DNA from: Yponomeuta sedellus
Lineage: Eukaryota; Arthropoda; Insecta; Lepidoptera; Yponomeutidae
Assembly: GCA_934045075.1 (NCBI GenBank)
Contig: OW203745.1
Coordinates: 16,976,748-17,040,747, forward strand
Direction: 5' to 3'
Length of the DNA stretch: 64,000 bases
Below are positions 42,914-54,100 of the stretch, one piece after another. The notes beneath the pieces are model-generated. The model ran no database searches and was not told the DNA's origin. It saw only the letters and a program-made list of their open reading frames with translations. Numbering within the stretch: position 1 is the stretch's first letter; every line of letters begins with the position of its first letter. The position numbers and the translations under genes were made by a program.

Positions 42914-45900
42914 ATGGCCACGTGCAGATTCCTGCAGGCCAATCTGAACCATTGCGCGAGAGCACAGGACTTGCTGATCCAGAGCCTTGCGCAGTGGCAG
43001 ATACACGTGGCGGTTGTCGCTGAGCCTTACCGGGTTCCGGCGCACGCCGGCTGGGCGGGTGACGACGACGGCACTGTCGCATTGGTCGTGAGGACGGGCG
43101 CTGGGGCACCACCGTTGGAGCGGCTGTCGAAGGGGCGCGGGTGGGTCGCGGGGGAGGTCGATGGCACGATGATCGTCGCCGTGTACTTCTCTCCGAACGG
43201 CTCACTTGCGCAGTTCGAGCGATACCTCCGCCAGCTCGAAGTGTTGGTGGCCGGGCGCCGTCCTCGCCACGTACTCGTCGCTGGGGACCTCAACGCCAAG
43301 TCACCGATGTGGGAGTCCACGGTGACAAACGCGCGAGGCAGGGAGGCGGAGGACTGGGCCGTTGCGGGAGGATACACGGCACTGAACAGGGGAGGGGTGC
43401 ACACTTGTGTACGACACGAGGGAGGATCGGTCGTGGACGTCACGTTTGCGACACACTCCCTTGCGCGCCGCGTCACGGGTTGGGAAGTCTTGGAGGAGGT
43501 AGAAACTCTGTCGGACCACCGATACATTCGGTTCGATGTGACGGCCCTCTCTACGGCTCCGACCGACCTGTGGCACCCTCTGCCGGGAGAGCCCCCGCGC
43601 TGGGCTGTCAAACAGCTGGACAGGGAGCTGCTGCACGAGGCTGCCGAGGTTGAGGCCTGGGTCAAGGGCTCCGCCGCCAGCCCCGAGGATATAGACGTTT
43701 CGGCCGAGGTTGAGTGGCTTCGTGGGGCGCTAACGCGAGCCTGTGACGTCGCGATGCCCCGTCTTCGGCCTGGTGCCCCCTTTCGCCGCGTGCACTGGTG
43801 GTCATCGGAGATCGCGGAACTGCGGCTCGCCTGCGTGCGCGCTAGGCGTGCACACGCCCGCAGCCGCCGGCGGCGACTCCGCGATCCCGAGGAGGAGGAC
43901 CGCCTGCTTGCGGCATACAGGGAGAGCAAGACTGCTCTGTCGACAGCCATTGCGGCGGCAAAGGACGCCGGATTTGCAGAAATGCTGGCCTCCCTTGACG
44001 CAGACCCGTGGGGCCGTCCGTACCGAATGGTGCGAGACAAGCTCCGCCCGCCGCCGCTCACCCGGAGCATGAGGCCGGAGACGGTGGACACTGTGGTCGC
44101 CGGCCTATTTCCACCCGCGAATGGACTTACGCCTCCCCCGATGGGACTACCGGATGGGACGGCCGAAACCGAAGCGCCGGAAGTGACGGCGGCAGAGCTC
44201 GGTGCCGCTATGCAGCGCCTTCGCGGCCGCAGAAAGGCCCCGGGCTTGGACGGGATCCCGGGGCGCGCGTTGATCATCGCCCTGGACCCTCTGGAGGAGA
44301 GGTTCAGGGCCTTGCTCACCGCGTGCCTCGTGCGGGGCCAGTTTCCCCGGCCGTGGAAGGTGGGTAAACTTGTCCTGCTGAGGAAGGAGGGCCGACCGGC
44401 GGACTTGCCATCAGGCTACCGCCCGCTCGTTCTCTTGGATGAGGTGGGGAAGCTGTTCGAGCGCATCCTGGTGGCCCGACTCGTGCGGCACATGGAGACG
44501 GTGGGACCGGACCTTTCCGAGGCCCAATTTGGATTCCGGCACTTCCGGTCCACCGTCGACGCGATCTGCAGAGTGAAGGGGATGGCGGAGGAGGCGCTGG
44601 CGGGACGCGATATGTTACTCGCTGTTTCGCTCGACATAGCGAACGCGTTTAACACCCTCCCCTGGGCCTGCATTGAGGAGGCGCTCCGGTACCACGGCTT
44701 CCCGGAGCACATGCGCCGCATCATCGGAGCTTACCTCTCCGAGAGGGAGATCCGGTATCCGGCGCGGGACGAGTGGGCGGCGAAACCCATGTCACGCGGC
44801 GTTCCGCAGGGCTCGGCCCTTGGCCCTACGCTGTGGAACATCGGCTTCGACTGGGTGCTGCGGGGTGCGCTACCGGAGGGGGCCGGCGTGACCTGCTATG
44901 CGGATGACACGCTGGTCACCTCCCGCGGCGCTAACTTTAGCGAAGCGGCCGCGCTCGCTACCGCGAGTGTAGAGGAGGTGCTTCAGCGCATACGAGGACT
45001 GGGGCTGGAGGTGGCGCTCCACAAATGCGAGGCCCTGTGCATTCATGGGCCGCGGAGGGGGCCGCCGAATGGGGCTCGAGTGACGGTGGATGGGGTGGGG
45101 ATCGATGTCGGGTCGGCCATGCGCTACCTCGGCATCGTTCTGGACTCTCGTCTGACGTTTTGCGAGCACTTCCGACGGCTCGCGCCGCGACTCATGGCCG
45201 CGTGCAGTGCCCTCGGCCGCCTGCTGCCGAACGTCGGTGGGCCGAATGCGGCTTGCCGGCGGCTTTACGCGCCGGTGGTGCGGTCGATGGCGCTGTACGG
45301 AGCACCCGTGTGGGAGGACTCCCTGGGGCGGGCGAACAGGGCCCTGCTGCACCGTCCGCAGAGGGCTATTTGCCTGCGAATGGTGCACGGCTACCGCACC
45401 GTCTCTTACGAGGCGGCGTGTGTGCTGGCCGCTTGCCTGCCCTGGGAGATGGATGCACGTGTGCTCACGCTGGTGTACGACCGCGTCGCCGAGTGCCGGG
45501 CCGCGGGGGAGCCCCCGTCGAGGGAGGAGATGCTGCGTTGGCGCATGCGAGCTCGCAGACGTCTGCTCATCAGATGGCTGCGCGCACTCGAGGAGCCTAC
45601 GGCGGGCCACGACACTATCGCCGCGGTGAGGCCGGTTCTCGAGCGTTGGCTGACGAGGAGGCACGGAGTCCTCTCCTTCCACCTTACGCAGCTCCTCTCG
45701 GGGCACGGTTGCTTCGGGAGATATCTGTGGAGGGTGGCGGGAGCGGAACCCACACCCGAGTGCCACCACTGCGGTCACGACGAGGACACGGCACATCACA
45801 CGTTGGTGGAGTGCCCGGCGTGGGCGGACGAGAGGGCGGCGCTGACTGTCGTGATAGGGGTGGACCTGTCGCTGCCGGCCGTCGTGCGCTCGATGGTCGA

Positions 45901-46066
45901 CAGCGAGGTAGCTTGGCGGGCCGTCCAGGCCTTCGCTGAGGCAGTCATGACTGCTAAAGAGGAGGCTGAGAGGCAGCGCGAGCGTGACCCCGAGGCACGG
46001 CGCGGAAGGCGGGAGCGCAGAAGGCGCAGAGCGGGTGTCGGTCAGAGGGTGCAAGACCCGGGGTAG
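42914..46066 (+). CDS. C2 ORF2: endonuclease-reverse transcriptase, 1050 aa
   Basis: Starts immediately after the ORF1 stop (TAA|ATG). The endonuclease motifs are LQANLNHCARAQD, AEPYRVP, GDLNAKSPMW and SDHRYIRF. The reverse transcriptase has SLDIANAFNTLPW (motif A), GVPQGSALGPTLWNIGF (motif B) and CYADDT (motif C). The C-terminal CCHC is CHHCGHDEDTAHHTLVEC. It differs from the copy at 59681 mainly by two missing residues (KLRPPP for KLRPFAPP) and scattered substitutions. No stop or frameshift, so it is potentially active. Confidence 0.95.
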   Translation: MATCRFLQANLNHCARAQDLLIQSLAQWQIHVAVVAEPYRVPAHAGWAGDDDGTVALVVRTGAGAPPLERLSKGRGWVAGEVDGTMIVAVYFSPNGSLAQFERYLRQLEVLVAGRRPRHVLVAGDLNAKSPMWESTVTNARGREAEDWAVAGGYTALNRGGVHTCVRHEGGSVVDVTFATHSLARRVTGWEVLEEVETLSDHRYIRFDVTALSTAPTDLWHPLPGEPPRWAVKQLDRELLHEAAEVEAWVKGSAASPEDIDVSAEVEWLRGALTRACDVAMPRLRPGAPFRRVHWWSSEIAELRLACVRARRAHARSRRRRLRDPEEEDRLLAAYRESKTALSTAIAAAKDAGFAEMLASLDADPWGRPYRMVRDKLRPPPLTRSMRPETVDTVVAGLFPPANGLTPPPMGLPDGTAETEAPEVTAAELGAAMQRLRGRRKAPGLDGIPGRALIIALDPLEERFRALLTACLVRGQFPRPWKVGKLVLLRKEGRPADLPSGYRPLVLLDEVGKLFERILVARLVRHMETVGPDLSEAQFGFRHFRSTVDAICRVKGMAEEALAGRDMLLAVSLDIANAFNTLPWACIEEALRYHGFPEHMRRIIGAYLSEREIRYPARDEWAAKPMSRGVPQGSALGPTLWNIGFDWVLRGALPEGAGVTCYADDTLVTSRGANFSEAAALATASVEEVLQRIRGLGLEVALHKCEALCIHGPRRGPPNGARVTVDGVGIDVGSAMRYLGIVLDSRLTFCEHFRRLAPRLMAACSALGRLLPNVGGPNAACRRLYAPVVRSMALYGAPVWEDSLGRANRALLHRPQRAICLRMVHGYRTVSYEAACVLAACLPWEMDARVLTLVYDRVAECRAAGEPPSREEMLRWRMRARRRLLIRWLRALEEPTAGHDTIAAVRPVLERWLTRRHGVLSFHLTQLLSGHGCFGRYLWRVAGAEPTPECHHCGHDEDTAHHTLVECPAWADERAALTVVIGVDLSLPAVVRSMVDSEVAWRAVQAFAEAVMTAKEEAERQRERDPEARRGRRERRRRRAGVGQRVQDPG

Positions 46067-46296
46067 GTCTTGCGCCTGAATGACGAAGTGTCGGTCGGCG
46101 CCGTGTCTAGTGTCCCTGACACGGCGGTCGGCAAGATAGAGGGATGAAAGTGATTTCATGAATGAGGATTAATTTATGGGGCGGCGGGCACCAGCCGCGC
46201 CGCCCGCGCACGCGAGGAGTGCGTGAGTAAATGTGATGGATGAACGGTGCAGAGGTCGTGCTGAATCTGGAGTTGTGATCTGGGTAGCATGACCGG

Positions 46297-46893
46297 CACA
46301 TAAGACGAGGAGAGGGATGGCGCTCAGGTCGTGCCTGCTGGCTGGCGCGGAGCGCTCGTCACTGACCTGCGACCCGCGTCTAGTACGGTACGATCAGCGA
46401 CAGAAGAAGAATGAATGGCTCGTTATACATGCCGGACCGCGGGCCGGGCGTTACCACGCGCTTGCCCCGCGATCCGAATGGTGTGCCGAGCAGATATACC
46501 AGGTGATGGATGAGTGGTGCTCGGATCGTGCTAGATCGACGTGGAGCGGGCGCCACCACACGTGCGACCCACGATCGTAACTGGTGCGACCGTCACATAA
46601 GACGAGGAGAGGGATGGCGCTCAGATCGTGCCTTCCGGCTGGCGCGGAGCGCTCGTCACTGACCTGCGACCCGCGTCTAGTACGGTACGATCAGTGACAG
46701 AAGACGAATGAATGGCTCGTTATACATGCCAGACCGCGGGCCGGGCGTCACCACGCGCTTGCCCCGCGATCGGAATGGTGTGCCGAGCAGAAATACAAGG
46801 TGATGGAAGAGTGGTGCTAGGTACGTGCTAGATCGACGTGGAGCGGGCGCCACCACACGTGCGACCCACGATCGTAACTGGTGCGACCAGCAC
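46297..46893 (+). repeat. 297-bp tandem repeat in the C2 3' UTR
   Basis: cacataagacgaggagaggg begins at 46297 and 46594. Both units contain gtctagtacggtacgatcag, cgcgcttgccccgcgatc and gagcgggcgccaccacacg. The second unit continues into the unique 3' end. Present also in the copy at 56984. C1 and C2t retain only part of the second unit. Confidence 0.9.
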
Positions 46894-47074
46894 AACAAAC
46901 AAGATATGATGGATGCTATGATGAAGAGAATGGGGGTAGCGGAGCGCCTATGGCTCCTCCACCGCTACCCTATGCGGAAACGCAAAAGGTGGGGACGGGG
47001 TCGCCAGCCGAGTTGCGGAGGTGTCTTTGCGAATCACGTAGCTCGGTGTGAATGGCGAGAGACGGAACACCGGA

Positions 47075-47154
47075 GGGGTTTTAGTGGGTGCAAGCCCCAC
47101 ATAACCCGGCGTTTTCCCCGAGACGCCGGGTATCTGTCAGAGATTTCCCCTCCG
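47075..47154 (+). promoter_or_regulatory. C-type 3'-UTR structured end
   Basis: TTTTAGTGGGTGCAAGCCCCACATA (outer stem GTGGG/CCCAC with a short loop), then CCCGGCGTTTTCCCCGAGACGCCGGG as a strong second hairpin, then tatctgtcagagatttcccctccg and poly(A). The same bases end all four C copies. Confidence 0.75.
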
Positions 47155-47209
<55 letters not shown>

Positions 47210-47211
<2 letters not shown>

Positions 47212-47251
47212 TTAGGTTAGGTTAGGTTAGGTTAGGTTAGGTTAGGTTAGG
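47210..47251 (+). repeat. (TTAGG)8 telomeric repeat
   Basis: Between the C2 poly(A) and the N1h poly(T). Confidence 0.95.
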
Positions 47252-48300
47252 TTTTTTTTTTTTGGTAACGCGGGGGAATGCATTTACGCACTTCACCACT
47301 CTGCTGTCAGGGGACAACAGAGCGGCTTCGTGTGGGACTCCCAGCCCGAGGGCTGGACTACCCACTAAACCCCCGCGGTGATCCTCCTCTCCTCTACCGG
47401 GTCGCGGGGTAGGCCAAAGGTTAAATCACCGCGACCCGGCAAGAGGTCGCCCCTCCACGTGAGGGGCTCGACTGGTGGGGGAGCCAAGGTGGCTCCCCAG
47501 CGGCGCCCCCTGCCCCATCGCTACGACGGGGCAAGGAAACGCCGCGTCTCCTCGGGGGGGCCATATAGGCCCCCATACGCTCCAATGCGCCGCCCCCCCA
47601 CATCACATTGCTAAAACAATGGGACTAGAGGGGGCGGCGCATCGCTGCGAGGCCCGTCGCGTCGCTCACCAGCGCTTCTCTGAGAACAGAGAAGGTGGAG
47701 AGCGAGCGCGCGGGCCCTCTCTGTGCTGGAAGGCACCCCCGGATCACGCAGGGGCGCCTTCCGGCCCGCCGTGTTAGAGGCGGAGAGTCCCCTGACCCTC
47801 CGCCCACGGCCCTGGTCCGACTGGTGCGAGGCGCACAAGGCGCCCCCCCCAGCCGGACCTCCTCCTCTTGGTCGCCCGGGTCCCGCTCCACAGTGTGAAA
47901 CAGGGCCCAGGCGACTAAACGGTCGCAGGGGATAGGGAGAGAGGCGCACCGCAATACCAGCACTCCTCTTCCCCTGCGACCCCACCGCGTCCGCCATCAA
48001 CCGGTGGCGGCCCCGGTAAGGCCGCGGCAGGCAGGGAGAGCGGCGCACCGTAATACCGGCATTCCTCTCCCGCCGCGGCCTCCTCCCTTCGGCTGCGATG
48101 TCGCCCATACGGCATCGCAGCCCGCCTCAGTGGCGGTGCTGCCCATACAGCACCGCCACCTACTGACCGCTCGACTCGCAAGCGAGGAGCGGTCCCTCCG
48201 CGGTTGCTCTTGGTTTCACCGTGGGTGTGTTCCCGCCCGTAGGCCCCCACGGCTACTTAGCCCCCTCGCCACGACAAGGCGGCAACCGTCGAGGGGGAGG
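47252..48300 (-). mobile_element. N1h: hairpin-string non-autonomous telomeric retroposon
   Basis: Complete copy with T12, the 3' domain, the full set of hairpin modules and the standard 5' terminus. Compared with N1b, the long stem near 47870-47912 reads GGTCGCCCGGG...CCCAGGCGAC instead of GGTCGCTTGGG...CCCAAGCGAC, so one T-A pair has become C-G. Confidence 0.85.
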
Positions 48301-48392
48301 TTAGGTTAGGTTAGGTTAGGTTAGGTTAGGTTAGGTTAGGTTAGGTTAGGTTAGGTTAGGTTAGGTTAGGTTAGGTTAGGTTAGGTTAGGTT
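48301..48392 (+). repeat. (TTAGG)18 telomeric repeat
   Basis: Eighteen perfect units plus TT between the facing 5' ends of N1h and A3. Confidence 0.97.
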
Positions 48393-48837
48393 CCGTGTGG
48401 AGTTTCTGGTCTCCCATCGGACGCGTCCCCAGGTGGCGGATAGGGGAACGCCCTCCAGATATGGGGGGTACCGGCTTCGGCCGGCGCGGACCAAAACCAG
48501 GCGGGGGGGACGTCCAGTGGCAATCTGCTGCTGGACGTCCAGCGGAGTCCAACTTGGGCTCCGCACCTGTTGGCGGGCTCGGTGGTTGCGCTTGCGCAGC
48601 TACCGGGCAGGCTTCTGCCACCGTCGGCAAAACCCGTAATCTCACATTGAGTGGGACCGGGGGCCTTCGGGCTGCGAGGAGAAAACCTCTATAAAAATCC
48701 CCAATCCCAAGCTTAGACGCCCGGCGATGGGATGCATGGCTGGTGGGTGACCAGTCGTGAGGGCGTCCTTATCCGTCCGCCGTAGAGCGGGCGTGTCTTG
48801 ACGGGTTTGCGCTCCACCCTAAGGAGCGCAAAGCATT

Positions 48838-51102
48838 ATGTTAAACAAAGGTAACGAAACTGCTTCCCGGGTGGGTCCCCGAAAGGGGGAATCCCACCTC
48901 TCCGCTTCTGCGGAGAGCTGCCCCGTAGTATACGGGAGGGGCACCAAGTGCTTTGAGGAACGAGGAGACGAGTCCGATGCTGCCCTTGTCAGGGCGGCTT
49001 CGGACGGGTCTGGGGTTGCCCTTGTCGGGGCGGCTCCGGACGGCCCGGATGCTGCCCTTTTCAGGGCGGATCCGGGCGGGTCTGGGGCTGCCCTTGTCAG
49101 GGCGGCTCCGGACGGTGGACGGCTTCATCCGGAGGATAGGGGGGAAAGGAGCGGTAGGAGTTCCGCTGCGAGTGACGTTTTGCCTTGTGGGACAGCCAGG
49201 GAGGAGGAGGAAGTGCCGGAGGGGCCCAAGGTGGGGGCCAAGAGGGCGAACCCCTACTTCAGGCTCGAAATTCCCGAGCCAAAGATCACTCCGGCGAGGA
49301 GAGGACGAAGGGCGAAGGGAGATGGGACCGCGAGGGCGGCTGCGGGCCATTGCACTGGCATGTCTGCCGCTGTAAGCAGCCTGCGCGAGGCCGATCGGCA
49401 GTACTCCGAGGAGGAGGAGAGTTGTCCGGAGGAGCGCTGCGGCGTGCGGGCCCCGTCTGTACTGGCCGACGCGGATCCGGTGGACGTCGTGCGCCGGGCT
49501 GCGGAGGTTGTGCTGGCGCAGACGGCCAAATCCACCAACCTGAAGGGGGGCGTCCGGGGTGCCATCAACTCCGCCTGCCATGAAATCGTGGCGGCGGTCG
49601 CTAGCCTCCGGCCTCAAGAAGAGGGGGAGGTCGTCCGCACCCTGCGGGCGGACAACAAGCGCATGAGGGAGGAACTCGCCCTCATGCGCTCCGAATTGAG
49701 TGCCGTCCGCAGGGCCTTCTCAGAGAGGGAAAAGGAGCCGCCTGCTGAGAGGGAAAAGGAGCCGCCTGCTCCGGGCCCGAGTGCGCCGGGGACTGGCGAC
49801 GTGATGGCGCTCCTCGCCGAATTTAAGGAGGAGCTCTCCCGCGAGCTTTTCACCTCTCTGGGCGGGATGGTGAACGTCAGATTGGAGGCAATCTGTCGTC
49901 GCCTTCCCCCAGAGCCTGTCGTCCGCCCGCCGCTTGCGGCGGACAGAAGGAGGGTAGAACAGCAGCAAGGGGTGGAGGGGGCGCGGGAGGGCAGCGGTTC
50001 TCAACTGCGCCAGCGGCGGGGGCCAAAAACCCCACCCGGGGGCGCCAGCCGGGAGGCAACAGGGGCGACCCTGATGCCGCCAGCAAATCCGGCGCCGAGG
50101 CCACGGCCCGGCGGTAGAGCCCCCGCACGAACCTCGGTGGCCCCTGCCCCCGCTCCTGATCCGCCGGCGCAGGCACCGCAGCAGGCGTGGACGGAGGTAG
50201 TCAGGCGGGGTGGGGGGAGGAGGCCCGATCCGCCTGCTCCCCGGGCAGGCCAGCCTTCGGGTCGGGCCCCTGCACCTGTGAGGAAGCTGGCGGTGCCCAA
50301 AACGGCGGCCGTGGTGGTGGCCCTTAAACCAGAGGCCGAGGCGTCCTACGCCGACGTGATGAAGAGGGCCACCCAAGCCTTCCGACTCCAGGATGTGGGC
50401 CTGGAAAGTGTCAAGATCCGCAAGACTGCGGACGGGGCCCGCATCCTGGAAATCCCGGGCGCCAACATGGGTCGCACGGCCGACGAGTTGAGGACGCGCC
50501 TGGAGGCAGCCATCGGGGACACCGCGAGGGTGTACAGGCCCGTTAAGATGGCGCGCCTCCGGGTGTCGGGACTCGACGAGGCAGCCACGCCGGAGGCTCT
50601 GGCCGGGGCAATGGCGGCCCTGGGGCGCTGCGAGCCTGCGGACATCAACGTCGGCCAGATCCGGCATGGATTCGGTGGCGCAGGCTCGGCACTTGTGCAG
50701 TGCCCCATCGAGGTGGCCAACACCGCGATCGGGGCGGGACGCATCGCGGTGGGATGGTCGGCCGCCAGAGTCGTGGCCCTGGAACCGGCAGCACTCCGGT
50801 GTTATAAGTGCTTGGGAGTGGGGCATACCAGGGCGACGTGCCCATCACCGGTGGAGCGGGGAAACCTGTGCTTCCGCTGCAGCAAGCCGGGTCACAAAGG
50901 GGCGGACTGCAGAGACGAGGCATTCTGCGCAGTCTGCCACCACGCCGGGCTGCCGGCGGGGCACAGGATGGGCGGCTTGAGTTGCAAGCCACCCAAAACT
51001 AGGGGCGTGGAATCCCCAAATCGCAGGGCTCCACCGGAAGCCTCCGCAGCCGCCGGACCCCCAATGAATGGGGCGAGTGAGGGACAGCCCATGGACCAGT
51101 GA
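48838..51102 (+). CDS. A3 ORF1: gag-like protein, 754 aa
   Basis: Nucleic-acid-binding particle protein. Starts MLNKGNETASRVGPRKG at an ATG in the position equivalent to A1 and A2. Residues about 47-95 are four 12-residue repeats of the type ALVRAAPDGSGx. A middle segment has LRADNKRMREELALMRSEL, probably a coiled coil. Then come a Pro/Ala-rich linker, a conserved domain (VPKTAAVVVALKPEAEASYADV and onward) and CCHC knuckles from residue 655: CYKCLGVGHTRATC, CFRCSKPGHKGADC and CAVC...H...C. The stop TGA overlaps the ORF2 ATG. No lesion seen. Confidence 0.93.
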   Translation: MLNKGNETASRVGPRKGESHLSASAESCPVVYGRGTKCFEERGDESDAALVRAASDGSGVALVGAAPDGPDAALFRADPGGSGAALVRAAPDGGRLHPEDRGERSGRSSAASDVLPCGTAREEEEVPEGPKVGAKRANPYFRLEIPEPKITPARRGRRAKGDGTARAAAGHCTGMSAAVSSLREADRQYSEEEESCPEERCGVRAPSVLADADPVDVVRRAAEVVLAQTAKSTNLKGGVRGAINSACHEIVAAVASLRPQEEGEVVRTLRADNKRMREELALMRSELSAVRRAFSEREKEPPAEREKEPPAPGPSAPGTGDVMALLAEFKEELSRELFTSLGGMVNVRLEAICRRLPPEPVVRPPLAADRRRVEQQQGVEGAREGSGSQLRQRRGPKTPPGGASREATGATLMPPANPAPRPRPGGRAPARTSVAPAPAPDPPAQAPQQAWTEVVRRGGGRRPDPPAPRAGQPSGRAPAPVRKLAVPKTAAVVVALKPEAEASYADVMKRATQAFRLQDVGLESVKIRKTADGARILEIPGANMGRTADELRTRLEAAIGDTARVYRPVKMARLRVSGLDEAATPEALAGAMAALGRCEPADINVGQIRHGFGGAGSALVQCPIEVANTAIGAGRIAVGWSAARVVALEPAALRCYKCLGVGHTRATCPSPVERGNLCFRCSKPGHKGADCRDEAFCAVCHHAGLPAGHRMGGLSCKPPKTRGVESPNRRAPPEASAAAGPPMNGASEGQPMDQ
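48981..49124 (+). repeat. 36-bp tandem repeat x4 in A3 ORF1
   Basis: The word tgcccttgtcagggcgg recurs at 48981, 49017, 49053 and 49089 with small changes, giving an exact 36-bp period and four 12-residue protein repeats. Each unit contains the inverted word gcccttgtcagggc, which resembles the hairpin in the A2 3' end. Confidence 0.9.
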
Positions 51103-51104
51103 TG
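51100..51104 (+). promoter_or_regulatory. TGATG stop-start overlap between A3 ORF1 and ORF2
   Basis: The A of the ORF1 stop TGA is the first base of the ORF2 ATG. It is a variant of the UAAUG coupling signal seen in A1; it implies re-initiation rather than independent initiation. Confidence 0.8.
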
Positions 51105-54100
51105 CCTGCACACCCACAGCTCACTGGTACCCGTGAGGTGCTGCAGGGAAACCTGAACCACTCCGCCCGTGCTCAGGATCTCCTGATGCAGAACATGGCG
51201 GAGTGGGGCATTGCCCTGGCGGCTGTGGCGGAGCCGTACGCTGTCCCTCAGCGCCCCAACTGGGTGGGTTCCACCGACGGCCAGGTGGCTCTGGTGGTCC
51301 CGACCATGGGGGCGGCCCTCTCAGGCATCGAGAGGGGGGCGGGCTATGCGGCTGTAAAGTGGGGAGATACACTCGTGGTGGGGGTGTATTTCTCCCCCAA
51401 CCGGCCGTTGGACGCCTTCCAGCAGTTCTTGGGGAGGCTTGAGAGGGTCATCGGGAGAGCCGGTGGGGCGCCCGTCCTAGTTCTTGGCGATTTTAACGCC
51501 AGGAGCCGGGCATGGGGGAGCCCTAACACGGACCTCAGGGGGGCCGAAGTAATGGACTGGGCGACCGCGGCGGGCCTCGTCGTCCTCAACCAGGGCGGCG
51601 CGCAGACATGCGTACGCCGGCAGGGGGGGTCGATCATCGACCTCTCTTTCGCGACCCCTGCCCTGGCTGCGCGCGTTGCCGGGTGGAGGGTGATGGACGA
51701 CGAGGAGACCCTCTCGGATCATTTGTACATCCGTATGAGGGTCTCCTCGCTGCGAGTTGCCGTGCCATCGGCCTCCCACGGCCAGGGAGCTGGAAGGGGC
51801 TTCCCCAGATGGGCGGTCACCCGGCTCGACCGCGAGATGGCGAAGGAGGCTGCCATAATAGAGGCGTGGGGCGACCCCCCGACCGCCCTGAGGGGGGTCG
51901 ATGAAAAGGCAGCCCACCTTAGGACTTCCCTCACGGCGGTGTGCGACGCGGCCATGCCTCGGGCAAAACCGTTCCGAGGGCGGCGACGGGTGTACTGGTG
52001 GTGCCCCGAAATTGCCGCCCTCCGCGAGGAGTGCAATGGGGCCCGACGGGCATACACCCGATGCCGCAGGAGGAGGCACACCGCCGGGGAGGAGGACCTC
52101 CTCCACTCTGCGTGGGCCTTAAAAAAGGCGGCGCTCCGGGCAGCCATTGGCAAGGCCAGGGATGAGGGCTGGGAGGAGTCCCTGGCTACCCTCAACAGGG
52201 ACCCGTGGGGGCGCCCCTACAAGATGGTTCGCAATAAGATGAGGGGTGCCCCCCCCATGGATTCCATGGAGCCGGAACTCCTCCGCGGTGTGGTCGAGGG
52301 CCTTTTTCCGGCGGCCCACAGCTTCACCCCGCCCAGAATGGCGCCCCCGTCAGCGGTCCCGGAGCGGCCACTCGTCGTCCCCCCCGTCACGGACGACGAG
52401 CTCACCGGGGCGATCCTGCGGCTCAGACGCGCCCGGAAGGCTCCGGGTCCGGACGGGGTGCCGGGAGGGGTCCTCTTCCTGGCGCTCCAGCGGCTTGGGG
52501 ACCGCCTCAGATCCCTCATGGAGGAGTGTCTTGGGGAGGGGCGCTTCCCGAGCTGCTGGAAGGAGGGAAGGCTGTGCCTGCTGAGGAAGGAGGAGCGCCC
52601 AGCAGATTCCCCGTCTGGTTACCGCCCCATCGTGCTGCTGGATGAGGTCAGTAAGCTCTTTGAGCGAATCCTGGAAGGCCGCATCCAGCAGCACCTAGAG
52701 GAGACGGGCCCGGACCTGAGTGACAACCAGTTCGGGTTCCGCAAGGGGCGGTCAACCATAGATGCGGTGGGCGCTCTCAGGAGGTTTGGGCTGCAGGCGG
52801 AGGAAAGGGGGGAGGGAGCGGTGGCGGTGTCTCTGGACATCGCAAACGCCTTTGGCTCCCTCCCCTACGAGGTGATAGAGGAGGCGCTCCGGTACCATGA
52901 GGTGCCGGGGTACCTCCGGAGGGTCGTGGGGCACTACCTGGCGGGGCGGGTGGTGCTTTACGACAGCGGTGGAGCTCGGTGCGCCAGGGCCATGTCGTGC
53001 GGGGTTCCGCAGGGATCCGTGCTGGGTCCACTACTGTGGAACCTCGGGTTCGACTGGCTCACCAGAGGAGCACAGCTTCCGCGCATGGTCACCGTGTGTT
53101 ATGCTGACGACACACTGGTGGCTGTGCGGGGTAAGCGGCTGGAGGAGGTGCTCCGAAGGGCAGAAGTGGCCACCGAGCTCACGGTGTACCGCGTGGGCCT
53201 TCTGGGGCTGAAGGTCGCCCTCCACAAGACCGAGGCGATGGTCCTCGGGGGGAGGGGCTGGAGGGTGAGCGCAGACGCTATCCTCAGAGTGGGAGGGGAG
53301 CGTGTTCAGGTCAGGCCCAATATCAAATATCTGGGTCTGGTCCTGGACAGGTGGTGGTCCTTCAGGGACCACTTCACCAGACTGGGTCCTCGCCTCGTGG
53401 GTGCGGCCTCGGCACTGAGTCGGCTGCTGCCGAACATTGGAGGGCCAAACGCTCCGTGCAGAAAACTGTACGAGGGCGTTGTGCGGAGCATGGCTCTCTA
53501 CGGCGCACCGATTTGGGCCGAGAGGCTGAATGGGCGCACCACCGCTCTGCTACGGCGTCCGCAGAGGGTGGTGGCCCAACGAATAGCGAGGACCTACCGC
53601 TCCACCTCCCACGCTGCGGCGTGTCTCCTCGCCGGGACTCCGCCCTGGGACCTGGATGCCGAGCACTTGGCGGACCGATACCGGCGCAGGGCGGAGGCCA
53701 GAGCGAGAGATCGGCCTCCGGACCCCGAGGAGGCAAAGAGGGCGGCCCAGGAGGCCCGAGATAGACTGAGGGAGCGGTGGAGGGTGGCCCTGGAAAACAG
53801 CCATTACGGCACGAGGACCATAGGGGCCATCCTCCCCATAATGGAAGAGTGGTTGGACCGAGAAGGGGGGGTTCCAACCTTCCGGCTGGCTCAGGTGGTG
53901 TCCGGACACGGCTGTTTCGGGCACTACCTGTGCAGGATAGGGAGGGAGCCGGACACCCGTTGCCATGAGTGCGGCGCGGATGACGACACGGCCCAGCACA
54001 CACTGGAGGTGTGCAGCCGCTGGGCCGGGGAGAGAGCGGCACTCGTGGCGGAAACGGGATTGGTGGACCTCTCGCTGCACAGCGTCATTGCGAAGATGCT

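Larger units (their letters stand above)
40196..47209 (+). mobile_element. C2: full-length SART-type telomeric LINE, ORF1 frameshifted
   Basis: Complete 7-kb element: 5' UTR (172 bp), ORF1, ORF2, a 1.09-kb 3' UTR with a 297-bp tandem repeat, and A55 followed by GGTTAGG. Nearly identical to the copy at 56984. Its one evident lesion is an A24 run inside ORF1. Confidence 0.93.

Noticed and set aside
51099..51101. GTG as the start of A3 ORF2
   Set aside because: An ATG one codon later overlaps the ORF1 stop exactly as in A1, which is the expected coupling arrangement.
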